NCBI RefSeq assembly: GCF_005239225.2 | Contig: NC_133287.1 | Span: 11,885,493-11,949,492 of the forward strand | Origin: Populus alba | Lineage: Eukaryota; Streptophyta; Magnoliopsida; Malpighiales; Salicaceae | DNA: 64,000 bases | Direction of reading: 5' to 3' | In this document: one piece after another, positions 11,061-22,854 of the stretch | How the letters are laid out: each line of letters starts with the position of its first letter | Numbering within the stretch: position 1 is the first letter of the stretch | Notes under the pieces: generated by a model | Databases searched by the model: none | What the model was told of the DNA's origin: nothing | What the model saw: only the letters and a program-made list of their open reading frames with translations | Translations under genes and position numbers: made by a program

Positions 11061-12419
11061 AACTTCACCCCTGATTGCAATTTTTCAATTCATTTTTCCT
11101 TTTCCTTTTTGTTTTTGTATTTTTGAGTTTTGATTTTTCTTTATTTTCCAACTACATATTTTTTGTAACATTGTTTCAGAAATTTTGATCACGAAATATA
11201 TTTTTTGGGTGAAAATGTTTATTTTCCAGGGGGGTAAAAATTAGGTTAGGACAAACCTTGACAACAATGTGTAGAAAAGATTCTTGGTTCTGTACAAGGT
11301 TTAAATAAGCAATTTTTTTAAAAAAATAAAAAAAGAGGAAAAATGGTCCAACAACATAGAAAGGTGATAGTAATATGTGTAAAATATGATTGTGAATGTG
11401 TTGGGGTGCATAAAAAGGCAAGCAATATATGAATAAAATGCGTAAAGTCTAATACATGATAATAATATGTATTTCCTTTTTTCTTAAACAAAAAAAGACA
11501 AGATTCTATTTCACCTCATACACAAAGAGGATGCTTAAAAATCAGTATAAAGTTGTTAGTATTTAGGTGAGAATGCTAATAATCATAAACAACATGCAAG
11601 TTTTTTTTCCTTCTATATTGATGCTTAATGAAACAAAAATAAATCATGGACAAAAATGAAAGGATGTTATAATCACGATCTTTCTGCATTAAAAGAATCA
11701 TCAATTTCTAAAGGAGAAAAGGAAGATTAAAGAAAATTACGCAATAGGTGCATAGAAATCCTTTGTAAAGGGATACGGGGAGAGCCTCTGTCTCTTGCTA
11801 GTTCGACCTGATCCAATGCTGGTTGAAAGGAAAGTATTTTTATTTTTTTGTTGAGATTTAGTTGCAACTGTGCGCTATCATGTTGTGTTATTGTTAGAGG
11901 AGATTGAGCTACACAAAAACGATATGTTAGTTGGGCAAAAGTATGTTGTTTAATAATGTAACTAGTTTAAAAATGGTAGATCCTTTAGCATAAGGTAAAA
12001 CAAAAATGAAAGGGAAAATAGAATATACAAATGGATGAAAAGAAGGCGATTAAGTAGTAATGGTAGAGTCAACTATGAGGTGGAATGTAACCTAGAAAGC
12101 AATTGGTTTTTAGAATATTTGGCTATTTTTGCATAGTACTGTTATCTATTTTAGTTAGTGGAACTGTGGAAGCATGTAAATTGATTATGATCGTAAGGGC
12201 AACGAAAATGACAAAATATATATTGGTTTTAAACAAGAGATGAAAAAATCATTTGTAAATATGGATTCGATGAGTCATTACACTAATATCATGATTTATA
12301 TTTGAATTATTCCCCAAAAGTTATTCTTTTTTTTTTTAAAACCAAATAATGGGAAGAAAACTGACAATTTACAAAAAGTAAGTTGAGAGGATTTCAAATA
12401 TAGAAAAAGATCCAGCTAC
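11061..12419. other. No gene seen
   Basis: AT-rich sequence with long T tracts; no domain-bearing reading frame, RNA gene or clear repeat border on either strand. Confidence 0.4.
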
Positions 12420-13241
12420 AATTTTGAATGAATTGGGAACTTAATTGTACTTTATTATACCTAAACCTAAAAAGATAATGCAGATTCAAGGTTAAATTAA
12501 ATTACTATTGGATGAATCTATATAAAAATTAAGTCTAAAGATATAATTAAAATTTTAATAGGCCAATTTGATTTAATTATTGGTCAAATTAAAAGTTTAA
12601 TTATGTTTAAGAATTAATTTGGGTCAAATTAAAGGATTTAATTAAGTGTAAGGACTTAATTATACTTTAAATGAGTCAAATTAATTTTGTTAAGTACTTA
12701 ATTGATAAAAAATTAAGTTTGAGAGCTCAATTTAAGCTTAATTGAGAAGATTAAAATTTCAGAGTACCAAACTTAATTTTTACAAAATTAATTGGTTGAA
12801 ATCAAGTGTAAAATGACAAAAAAATAAAAAGTTTAAAGTCAATTAAGAGTTAAATTGAAAAAATTCATAGCCAAGAACTTTTTTGGAAAAGACACTAAAC
12901 TCTAGGGATTAAATTGATCGAAATTAAGGGTGAAATTAAAGAGATTTGAAAGTTTAATGATCAATTAAGGGCTAATTTGTATAAATACAAGACCAAGGAC
13001 TACAATGAAAAAGACACTAAAATTCGGGGCCGATATTGAAGTTTTGGAGGGGAAAATTGCATATAATTAAAATTTCTAATATAATCAAGGGTGCAATTAA
13101 ATGAATCAAAAGCCGAAAAACAAATTGAACTTTGGCCACAACCCTAAATTAAAACTTTAAAATCCAAAACAATATTGTTTCATTTAAAAGAAATGGCGTT
13201 TTTTTTTCTTTCAAAACAATGTTTTTTTTTACCCAAACTGT

Positions 13242-13273
<32 letters not shown>

Positions 13274-14041
13274 AGGAACCAGATGACATATCATGTGGTT
13301 ATTGTTTATCATCTTTTTTTGTTTTTTTTTTTGCCAGAAAAGCTACTCGGGTGGCTACTTTTCAATGGTATTTAATGGTTCATCTCTTACCCAAACTAGA
13401 CAAACAATTTATTGTCATGATGGCCTGACATTTTATTACACCTTGATATGGTTCCTTCTAGCTGATTAACATTACAATGGCTATGACGTTAGTCTAAAAA
13501 GGCCAACTCAAGCAGTTTTTAACTGTCAAAATTTGATAGTTTCTAATGACTACTTTAAACTAATTGTTAAGATTCTTTTGAGCTGAATCAAGGGTCAAAA
13601 TTTATCCCCAATAAAAATAAAATGTCCATCTTTCAAGGTAGATTCCATGCATTGATGCGTAAGAAATTAGAGGCTAGAGTTTTTTGAAAAAAAATCAGCC
13701 TCTCCTCAGTTTTTCTCCTCTCATTATTGTTCTCCCTCTCTCTCTCTCTACTCCACCGCCATTTTAGCCATTACAACCTTACCCACGCCATGACCAACAG
13801 TGACCCAACCTCCTCAACCAACTCACCTTCCCTCCGGCAATGATAATAGCTGCCACCACGGCCAATTTCTTCCTCTCCTTCCATGCAATATTTTCCAACA
13901 GCAACGCCAGGAATAACTTAAACAGCTACTTAGCCACACCAGCCTCCACCTCGAGCTACCAACAACTCCTCTCATTTGAGCTAAGTAATCTTCTCATCTG
14001 TTTTCCCCTACCTACTACAATTGCATATACCATATACATAT

Positions 14042-14061
14042 AGGACGTGAATTCACGTCCT
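14042..14061. other. Perfect 20-bp palindrome with ACGT cores
   Basis: AGGACGTGAATTCACGTCCT is its own reverse complement. Each arm holds an ACGT core of the kind bound by plant bZIP proteins. It lies in the LTR-like repeat, 1.5 kb upstream of the oxidoreductase gene; the second repeat copy (near 23455) does not preserve it. Confidence 0.9.
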
Positions 14062-14227
14062 GTAGAGGGAACCAAGTGAAAATAATCTGTACCCATTTTA
14101 ACCTAACCCAAATGATGAGGTCCGGGTCAGCCTAGCAAAAAAATAAAGAGGAGAGAAGCTTGTCGGGCTGCTAGTCAAGCTAGAGCTGTTTTAGTTTAGC
14201 CCAAATAGTTAGGCTGGTCCAGCCCAT

Positions 14228-14229
<2 letters not shown>

Positions 14230-14262
<33 letters not shown>

Positions 14263-14271
14263 TTTTTCTAA
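14230..14271. repeat. (AAT)n microsatellite
   Basis: About 13 ATA/AAT units without interruption. The corresponding position of the second repeat copy (near 23593) has a shorter ATA/TA run, so the tract existed in the ancestor and changed in length. Confidence 0.9.
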
Positions 14272-14870
14272 AAGAAAAATAAAAATTTCCAAAAGATATT
14301 TTAAAAATATTTATGGCCCTTACATATTTTTCCAACTATTTTGCATAATATCAGGTTGTAGACTTACACTGTAAGATACAAATATTTGGTTTTCTTTGAA
14401 ACTTTTCTTTAATTTTTTTTAAAATTAAATTAATTTCCTACTTCAAAAAAAATAAAAAAAAATATTTTGTTTTTATATGTACAACCAAATCCTAAAGGTT
14501 TTTTTATGTATATTTTAAAATCATATTTTTATAATGTTAAAACAAAAGTAAAAAATATATCATAACCAGATTAAAATTATTCATTAGGGTTTGATCAAAA
14601 TATAAAAATATCTCATGATAATTATTTTTGTTATTCGGAATGCTAGGACTAAGCTATATCCAATAAATAAACAAGTCTAGCCCTTAGAATAATTAATATT
14701 TAACCCAATAAGGTAAAGATTTTTTCATGAAAGGAAATCTATCTTGAAATCTAGACAAGACTAATGAACATAAAATGAGACTAAGAATAACAAATAAACA
14801 ACAATGCAACTTAGATAAGATACACTAGGGGTAATGTGTCTTCCCCTTGATTCTAGTTTCAAATGTCTTT

Positions 14871-15490
14871 TTTTTTTTCCATTGATTTTTTTATTCTTTA
14901 GTTTTTTTTTATTCAATATTAGGTTTTTGTTGAGTTTTTTTATTGGTTGTTTTATTTTTCAATTTTAGCAAAATTTTAAGATTTTTTTTAATATAATAGA
15001 ATAGAATTTTTAATTAGTTTATGAAGAAGATTCCACCATTTTTTCTAATATTTAGAAGTATTCTTTTCTTGTAGTTCTATTTATTTTTTTTTCTCTTTAA
15101 TTTTATTCAATCACTTTTTTATAAGTGTTTTTTTTTTTTATTGTTTTATCAGATAAAATATTGGTTCTAACATAAAATAATTATTTTATTTGTAATATAT
15201 GTAACTTTGTATAATTTTATTTTTCTTTGATTTTATTTAATCTTATATATTTATTTTTATTATCTTTAGATTAAATAAAATAATAATTTTAATAAACAAA
15301 ACAATAAGGTACATGGGCTCTGTTAAATATCTTGATTAATATCTATTTTTTAATTTTTTCAGTTTAACTTTAAATTATTGTTAATATTTTTTTTTATTAA
15401 TAAAAATAATTTTTAATTTATTTAATTAAATAAATACATAAATTCTTATTTAATTAAAGGATTTTCTTAAATAAAAAACACTTCAAAAAG
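14871..15490. other. AT-rich upstream region of the oxidoreductase gene
   Basis: Very AT-rich with many T tracts; no gene or repeat border seen. It presumably includes the distal promoter of the gene that starts at 15540. Confidence 0.4.
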
Positions 15491-15492
15491 TC

Positions 15493-15499
15493 TATATAC
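15493..15499 (+). promoter_or_regulatory. Probable TATA box
   Basis: ctatata sits about 45 bp before the start codon at 15540. A start of transcription 25-35 bp downstream would leave a very short 5' leader. Placement is by consensus and distance only. Confidence 0.5.
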
Positions 15500-15539
15500 G
15501 GTAGCAAACCAAAATCTCCCGACAGATTCAACCAAAAAC

Positions 15540-18500
15540 ATGGAAGCTAACTCATACCTGTCTCAACCAGTCTCACAACCACCTCTCTATGATCTAATAA
15601 TCTTAGGAGCTTCTGGTTTCACTGGAAAATATGTTGTCAAAGAAGCCCTCAAGTTCCTCAATGTCCCTTCTTCTCCTCTTAAATCTCTCGCCCTTGCTGG
15701 CCGCAATCCCACCAAATTAGCTCAAACCCTCAAATGGGCCTCCCACCCCGACCACCCTCCTCCAATTCCTATCCTCACCGCTGACACCACCGACCCTGCT
15801 TCTCTCCACCACCTCTGCTCCCAATCCAAGATCATCCTCAATTGTGTCGGTCCCTTTCGCCTCCTTGGCGAGCCTGTTGTCGCTGCCTGTGCAGAAACTG
15901 GGTACCCTTTTTTATTTTTTTCTCTATGTTATGTCTCTGTGTTCTTATGGATAATTGGTGTTGCAACTTAAATGAAGAGAATGATGCTTGTAAATTGGAT
16001 TTTTTTGAAGAGAATGATGCTTGTAAATTGGATTTTTTTGTGTAGTTTTTTATGGGGTTTTTTTTTGTTGAAAATAATGCTAGCTGTGATTACTTGGATA
16101 TATGTGGGGAGCCTGAGTTTATGGAGAGAATGGAGGTGAAGTACCATGAGAAGGCGATGGAGACAGGTTCTTTAGTGGTTTCTGCTTGTGGGTTTGATTC
16201 GGTTCCGGCTGAATTGGGATGGATGTTTAATTCCAGGCATTGGGTGGGTCCGGCTGCACCAAACCAAATTGAGGCCTATTTGAGTCTGGAGTCGGAGAAA
16301 AGGATTGTTGGGAATTTTGGCACATATGAATCCGCGGTTCTGGGGGTTGCCAATGTCGAGCAGTTGGTGGAGCTGAGGCGATCAAGGCCCAAAAGAGCAA
16401 GGCCAGCTGTAAGAACTTTGTTGTTTGTCTTATGATTTCCTTTTATTGAAAGCAAAGCAAAAGTGTAGGTCAATCCCTCTGATTGTGAACATTATTATAA
16501 ATCAATTGTGGTTTATGTTGTTTGTTTGCACGTAACTATATTATGATAGGTTAATTATTGGTAGGTGTGCATCGAGAACACGCTAATAATGCTCTTAACT
16601 TCGGTTGCACTTCACACTTCCATAATATGCTAAACTGTAATCCTGTCTAATGAAATCACTTTAATAAGTCTCGTAAAATATAACCATTTTTCAAGTAATT
16701 GAGTTAAGTTAGTTTATTTTCACTAGAAGAAACATTTCAACTGGTGAAGATTATAGGCCTACTACATCTGGCATACAATGGTTTGTAATATAGAATGAAA
16801 TATATCAAGGCAGTCTTTAATGAGGCTTCTGAAGTCCTGTGTGGGATTATTAAGTTGAAATGCATTTAATAGTACCTAAAAAAAGTTAAGGTTCCATGTG
16901 GTTTAGAAACAGGAATTTTTAGGTTGTGTAGCCTCTGTTTTGGCCCTTTGCTGCAAGAGAAGGGTGGATTTTATTTTTATTTAATAGAACTTCATGAAAA
17001 AGCTAGCATTGCTTTAGTTTTTTGAAAAAAATCCTCTGTAATGTCTTTTTCCCCCTGCCTCTGCTCTTTCTTTATTTGTCCTCTGAAGGCTGGTGGGGTG
17101 AGTACTCTGTTGCGTCCATGCAAATATCAACAAGGTACCTAAGTTACTACTGTTGAGCTAATGGACTTTTTATACAAAAACTGTGATCTATTGACTATTG
17201 TGTGTGCTGCAATATGCACATGTTGAGTGCCTTGTTTATACTTGCAAGAATAAATGTCTAGCTTCCACCACTACAGTGGCACCATTACTAGTAATTTCTG
17301 TTGTTGGAGGGCCCTGGTAGTGGAAAAGTATACAGTAGGCACATAGTTTAGTTATGATAATATTATGATGGCCTATCATGTTGACTGAGAATATCATTGG
17401 TAATGCCATGGTGATGGTGGTTTCAGCAACTGTAATATGCTGATTGTAGCAGTGGTGATGGTCTAGCTAGTGGTGGTGGCAGGTGCCAGCGAATTATATT
17501 TGTGCATGGGTAATGTTGGTGGTCATATCAGTAGCGGTGATGCTGAAAACGTTGCCGTGCCTTCAGCTCTAATTATATTATTAATATTGCATGTCAGTGG
17601 TACTGTCTTTCTTAAGGGTTCAATTCTTGACTTGCATGCTTCTTGAACTTGTCAACATTTAAGCAGCGGTGTGTTTTATATCTTTCTCATGATTGCTCCT
17701 TTATGCTTGTGCCCTAATCAAGTGGTGAAGAGGTTGCAAGGCTTTTGTTTATTTTACTTTCTAAACTTTCTTGAATAAAAAGAAATAGAACAAGAAAAAT
17801 TGAGAAAAATTGAAAACTTTCTTGAATTGTCTTCAATGTCATGATTTTGGTCTGTTCCCGAGTCAGGATAAGCCAATAGCAATAATATTTGAGTTTTACT
17901 AGATAATTTTCAAATGTCTGTCTGATTGCTGTTTGGTTAAATTTGTTATTGGCCCCTAGCTCTAGTAGGGAAAAAATATTATCATTTTCTTAGTTTTCTT
18001 TTACCATATGCATCAACAAAGTTTGCCTAGTTATCAACATAAACAATCTTTGATGCATGCATTATGCTTCCTAGTTGCATCACAAGATGTAGCTAATGTT
18101 GCCAATTCACCTGCATTTTTGCAGATACCTGATCTCTTCCCTCTCAAAGTACCAAGATGCATGCATTATGCTTGCAGCTAATCCCTTTGATTCCCTTGTT
18201 CTTGCAGATTCCTGGTCCCCTTCCTACCAAAGGACCAATGATAGATCACCAAAAGGAGATTGGTCTTTGGGCTTTGAAGCTACCTTCTGCAGATTCTGTT
18301 GTTGTTCGTAGAACTCTAACAACTCTGACAGAAAACCCTCGTGGTCTCCCTGGACTCAATGAGAGTCCTGAACAGATTGAAAAGAGGGACGCTTTCTGGT
18401 CAACAGTAAAACCAGCCCATTTTGGGGTGAAGCTAGGCTCTAAGACTCTATTGGGAGTCTTCCGATTCATTGCAGTTGGCATGTTCATTGGCCTCTTAGG

Positions 18501-18897
18501 TAGAAATGCTATTGGGAGGTGGCTTCTATTAAAATTCCCTTCGTTTTTTAGCCTTGGTTGGTTCAGGAAGAAGGGTCCCTCAGATGATGAGGTGAGAAGT
18601 GCTTCATTCAAGATGTGGTTTGTTGGACGCGGCTTTAGTGACATGAATGTTTCTCAGGACAAAACGAAACCGGACATGGAAATAACAACACGAGTAGTGG
18701 GACCTGAGATCGGCTATTTAACAACCCCAATCATCTTAGTTCAATGTGCTCTTATTCTTCTAAGCCACCGTGATAACCTGCCGAAGGGAGGAGTTTTTCC
18801 TCCAGGGATAGTATTTGGCCCGACAGATCTCCAAGAACAGCTCGAACAAAATGGAATATCGTTTGATCTCATTTCAAAAAAGTCTATTCTGGCTTAA
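15540..18897 (+). CDS. Saccharopine-dehydrogenase-like oxidoreductase (SCCPDH family), 3 exons
   Basis: Exons 15540-15901, 16084-16408 and 18208-18897 join to 1377 nt, 458 residues plus stop. All introns are GT-AG; phases are 2 and 0. The N-terminus has a Rossmann nucleotide-binding motif, LGASGFTGKYVV, at about residues 23-34, then AGRNP around 56-60. GEPEFMERM and SACGFDS (exon 2) and GFFGTYES-like GNFGTYES are family-conserved. A hydrophobic stretch in exon 3 (around FRFIAVGMFIGLLG) is probably a membrane or lipid-associated segment, as in plant and animal SCCPDH-like proteins, whose reaction is not established; they are not the lysine-catabolic saccharopine dehydrogenase itself. Length is normal for the family. 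ATG context (aaaacATGG) is good. This is the only host gene here that looks intact. Confidence 0.93.
15974..16040 (+). repeat. 33-bp tandem duplication in intron 1
   Basis: gaagagaatgatgcttgtaa plus the following 13 bases occur twice back to back (15974-16006, 16007-16039), identical or nearly so. It ends about 45 bp before the exon 2 acceptor at 16083 and moves the acceptor's upstream poly-T further away. Confidence 0.95.
18052..18246 (+). repeat. Tandem duplication spanning the exon 3 splice acceptor
   Basis: gatgcatgcattatgctt starts both units (18052 and 18156). Each unit continues to a tttgcag/cttgcag acceptor (AG at 18123-18124 and 18206-18207), and the roughly 35 bases after each AG align (ATACCTGATCTC... 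and ATTCCTGGTCCC...). The downstream unit is the real exon 3 start because it keeps frame with exon 2 and the family sequence; the upstream one is a decayed decoy exon end. Confidence 0.8.
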
Positions 18898-19333
18898 TTA
18901 GTTCAAACTTATCAAGAAAAAGAGCAAGACCTTGACTAAATAGTAACAGTATTAGCCAGGTTTTTCTTCGAGCTTTTTTTTATCAGACATCCAAGGAACA
19001 GAAGTGACGTTTGGTTATGCCTTGTTGAAGTAAGTTATATAGCTTTGATGCGATTATGGTTTGAATGAATCTGATCTCTTTCGTAACTTGCATCCTTGTT
19101 CCCCATTCTAATCTTGTATTGATGAACATTTTAAATATATGGTAATGACAATAAAGATGCAGATACTCGAACAAAGGACACTGTTTTTCATGACTTCAGA
19201 ACTTCTTCCTAGCCTCCTCTTCTCTGATGAACATTGCCTGACCTCTCAATGATTCATTCCCCATCATTGCTTGGATCTTTTCTGCGATTTCTGCCCCATT
19301 CATCACTCTCTCTGTCTACCCCACTCTCACAGT
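18898..19333 (+). other. 3' flank of the oxidoreductase gene, candidate poly(A) signal
   Basis: No further coding sequence. AATAAA at 19150-19155 is a plausible polyadenylation signal giving a 3' untranslated region of about 270-290 nt. Confidence 0.45.
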
Positions 19334-19690
19334 GTTTTTTAAAATTTTTAAAATTGATTTTTTTTATTTAAAATATATATTTTAATATTTTAGAATTGTT
19401 TTGATGTGTTGATTTTAAAAATATTTTTTTTTATTTTAATGTATTTATAAATATAAAAACACTTTAAATTATTATTACTACTATAATCTCAAATATACAC
19501 TAACCCTTGTCCCTATTCCAAAACATCTACATTGACTTTTAATAACATTTTAAATATACTACTTTTGGTTCTTGGGTTGGGGTTGGCTAAGAGTTTTTAA
19601 TAACAATCAAAAACATAAAAAAAATAATTTAAAATAAAAAAATAAAAAAATAATTTTTTAAAAGCTTTTTTAAAATATAAAAATAAATAT
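19334..19690. repeat. AT-rich, possible MITE-like sequence
   Basis: Dominated by tttaaaa/aaaatttt runs at both ends with the phrase ttgttttgatgtgttgatttt near 19395, which recurs in many short non-autonomous DNA transposons of eudicots. I could not prove terminal inverted repeats or a target duplication. Confidence 0.3.
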
Positions 19691-19919
19691 ATTTTAAGAT
19701 TCTCACTTCATGTTACTGAATTCCACCAACAATGACTCAAAAATCCACCACTTGCTAGGTGACCTAATATACCCTCTTGGTTTAATCAATTCTTCACCAC
19801 CAGTCTCTTTTTGTTTAGCCTTTCCATCAATTGTGTCCAATCTCCTCTTCCAGCACTCCTACATCTTTTCTATCAACTTTCTTATCTTTCGTTACCATAA
19901 AAGTCTAATCCCACTCTAT

Positions 19920-20640
19920 ATTAGGAAATTTAATGAAATTTTTTATATGTTAATTCATAAAAATAAAAGATTTTGTTAATTGATAAATCTTAGAAAAAAC
20001 TTTCACTTTAATCCTTAAAAATTAAATATTTCATCAATTTGAGGAATTTAATGAAATTCTTGATGGTAAACTTAAAAATAAGAGACTTCATCATTTGAAA
20101 ATTTTACAAAACTATTCGGATATTAATTTCTAAAAATAAAAGATTTCACCGATTCAAGAATTTTATAGATTTAAGGGATTTAATGAAATTTTTGACATTA
20201 ATCCCTAAAAATAAAGGATTTCATTGATTTGAGAATTTTACAAAATAATCTGGAAGTTAATCTCTAAACAAAGAAGATTTCATTGATTACATAATTTTAA
20301 TAAATTTGTTATGTTAATCCTTAAAAATAAAAGATTTAACTGATTTGAGAATTTTAATGAAATTCTTTATGTTAATCCTTAAATTTTGAAGATTTTTTTT
20401 TATTTAGGAATCTTAACAAAAACTTTGACCTTTATCTCTAAAAATTAAAGATTTCATAGATTTTAGGAATTTAATGAAATTCTTGACGTTAATTCCTAAA
20501 AATAGAAGATTTCATCGATTTAAGAATTTTACAAAATAATCTAGACATTAATTTCAAAAATAGAAGATTTTATTGAATTGAGAATTTAATGAATATTTTG
20601 ATGTTAATCATCTAAAATAATGTATTTAATGAAATTTTAA
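19920..20640. repeat. Degenerate ~60-bp tandem array, about 11 units
   Basis: The phrase (c/t)taaaaataaaagattt(c/t)at(c/t)gattt followed by gaattta-atgaaat-ttttgacgttaat recurs throughout. Units are worn and vary in length. A similar start, taggaaatttaatgaaatt, is at 19922. No coding potential. Confidence 0.75.
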
Positions 20641-20649
20641 TGAATATTT

Positions 20650-20960
20650 CAGCTCAGTGGGTCGACTTGGGACCCAGCCGACTCGGGGCTGGAACCGGAT
20701 CAGGTTGAAGAAAAAATAGGAAAAGTCATGACCTGGTGTGACCCAGCTGACCCAACGGGTTAACTCGATGACCCGGTTGACCTGGAAAAACCCAGTCAAA
20801 ACCTAGTTGCAACCCGTTGACTTTTGTTTTTTATTTTTACTAAAATCATGTCGTTTTGATTTTTTTTTTAAATAAAGGGCGACCCAGTGACCCGGTCAAA
20901 ACCTAGAACCCCGGAACCTGGGCCTTGGACTGAACCGGCCATTGGACCGGGTTTAAAAAC
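20650..20960. repeat. GC-rich block of ACCCGG/TGACC motifs
   Basis: Repeated short phrases such as gacccggttgacc, gacccagctgaccc and gacccagtgacccggtc produce a local GC peak in AT-rich surroundings, split by an AT-rich gap at 20823-20878. It looks like a degenerate short-motif repeat from a transposon. No reading frame of interest. Confidence 0.6.
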
Positions 20961-21149
20961 TTTCTTACTTTATGTATTTGGATATCTTATTTAATTTATT
21001 TCCATTCCAGGTAAGGAGAATACACAACAAAAGGAAACAAAGAATCAAAACTTAAAAGAGAAATAAGGTGGCAACAAAGTTTCCTAGATTTACAACAAAA
21101 ATATTTCAACAACTTTAATTGTTTTTTCTAGTGATGGAAGGATAAATAC

Positions 21150-22280
21150 AAGTGTAATATCCCCATTTCCAAAACTAACACATCAATCATAAAAAAGAGA
21201 AAAAACATGGTAAAATTTTATTTTATTTTATTTTCTTGTTGAACTCATACAAAGTTTATTGAAATATCTTTGAAATTTCGGTAGAGTTTCCCCTATACCG
21301 AGAGGTTCCAAGTTATCGACAAAACACTTGTACTCATCCATTATTTATTGCTCGTGCACATTCCAATCATTCCAAGTCTCAAATTGTAATACCCCAAACT
21401 TTGACGGTAAAATTCACATACTTATCAAGTCCAAAATGAGAAAAAAAATCCCAGGATGTTTTTTTTTAAAAAATTAAGAGATAACCATTAATTAACCATC
21501 ATAATAGCATTCATACATTAACATAATGTAAATTCTAAATTTCAAATTACTATATAAAGTTTTAACAAAATAGTACTACATAACTCTATACACATAAATT
21601 AGAAGTATTGTTAAATACAACCCAAAATAAAATTCTTTCATTTTCCTATTAACTTAAGTGACTATACATAGGGAACACCCATACATCAACTAAGGGTTAC
21701 ACTGTTGAGATGAGCATGCATATTAATTTACATGAACATAACTAAATTAATTATGATGATCTAGTACATTTTTCATTACACTAACAATTTGCTTTTAATT
21801 CATCTATCATCAATTTCTATAATCTCCCACTTGTCAACGCACCAATCTTGTCCAATAATAATTGATTCTATTGGTCGCCTATTCTCAGAGCACCAGTTCT
21901 TTTCCAAAATACAGGTCCAACTAACATCTCATTCACAAGACACCAGTTCCAAACTAGGACATCGGTCCAACCATCAGCCCATTTACAGGGCACCAGTTCC
22001 AAACCAGGACACTAGTCCAACCATTAGCCCAATCTCAGGGCACCAGCTCTATACTAGGAAGCTGGTCAAATCATCAGCCCGTTCACTAGGCGCCAATCCC
22101 AAACAAGCAACTGGTTCAACTATCATTCAAACACTATATATAAATACTAAAATTTGAATTACATCTTATTAGGAGCTAACCTAAAAAAATTAAAATAGAC
22201 TTTAAATTAGAGATCTAAATGTCAGACACCCACCTAAAATCTATGATCTGCTAATCGTCTCTGCTCTTGTATCAAAATAA
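21150..22280 (-). mobile_element. LTR-like sequence with a 50-bp repeat array
   Basis: Five to six units with caccag at 21891, 21941, 21991 and 22041, exactly 50 bp apart (array about 21790-22125). Each unit holds GCCC-N7-GGGC and an ACCAG(T/C)T...A(G)(C)TGGT pair, again two inverted repeats. On the minus strand, ggggtattaca near 21387-21400 and a weak TGATACAAGAGCAGAG near 22254-22270 (compare the tRNA-iMet primer site) suggest a Ty3 element in minus orientation. Ends not resolved. Confidence 0.55.
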
Positions 22281-22284
22281 GTAT

Positions 22285-22700
22285 TTGTAGGATCATTAGG
22301 GGGCATTATAAGCTATAAATAAGTCTTATATCAAATTTTTATTATTTTATTTTCTTATTCTCTTCTCATGGCAGCATAGGAAATTAATTAATGAGCTTTA
22401 TTTTTATTATTTCAATTATACCTAAGGATTATTCGGGCTTAACTGATACTTTAGTTTTTAGCTAAGATTCAAGATTTGTTGGGACTAGTGTTTTCGACTT
22501 GTCAGTATATGTTTTGGGTTAATTTTGTAAATGGACCAATTTAGTCCACAAGGGTAGATCCATTATGGTTATTTTCAAAGAGTACTTAAACTCTTTGTAA
22601 GCCTAAAATTTAGCAATCATTGAATAATATCATTTTGAATTTTTAGATTGTGTATAAGAGTTATTCTTGCATTCTTTAGTTCTTAAAAAAATAAACCAAC
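22285..22700 (+). mobile_element. LTR-like dispersed repeat, copy 2
   Basis: Plus-strand relative of 3395-3975: shared blocks include tataaataagtctta, cttctcatgg, ttcgggctta..ctga and agtccacaagggtaga-tccatta. The TATAAATA near 22313 is a candidate LTR promoter. Coding sequence of the parent element is not present. Confidence 0.5.
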
Positions 22701-22854
22701 TTATGAAAGATTAAATGTCTTCATGATGCATGTCATAACCCTTTTCTAGGTTATTCCTCAAATTCACCTTTTCTCTCTCAAAATAAAAATAAAATAATGA
22801 TGGCAAGAGGGCTGACATTTTGGTAAAAGCAAGCTAAAATTATTTTACATGTAC

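Larger units (their letters stand above)
12420..14870 (+). repeat. Long LTR-like dispersed repeat, copy 1
   Basis: Matches 22855-24335 in the same orientation in several blocks: the ttaattat/ggtcaaatta-rich part at 12420-12810 with 22860-23240; the ttttgcataatat block near 14340 with 23690; and acaatgcaactta ... ggtaatgtgtcttcccctt near 14800-14860 with 24280-24335. The copies differ in length and have diverged, so they are most likely separate insertions. The 3' phrase gtgtcttcccctt often sits near LTR ends of Tat-like Ty3 elements (family knowledge, not tested). Confidence 0.55.

Noticed and set aside
13219..13428. Short frames over poly-A and poly-T tracts (also around 23700-23970 and 56494-56721).
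   Set aside because: Low-complexity translations of homopolymers and microsatellites; no domain and no codon bias.
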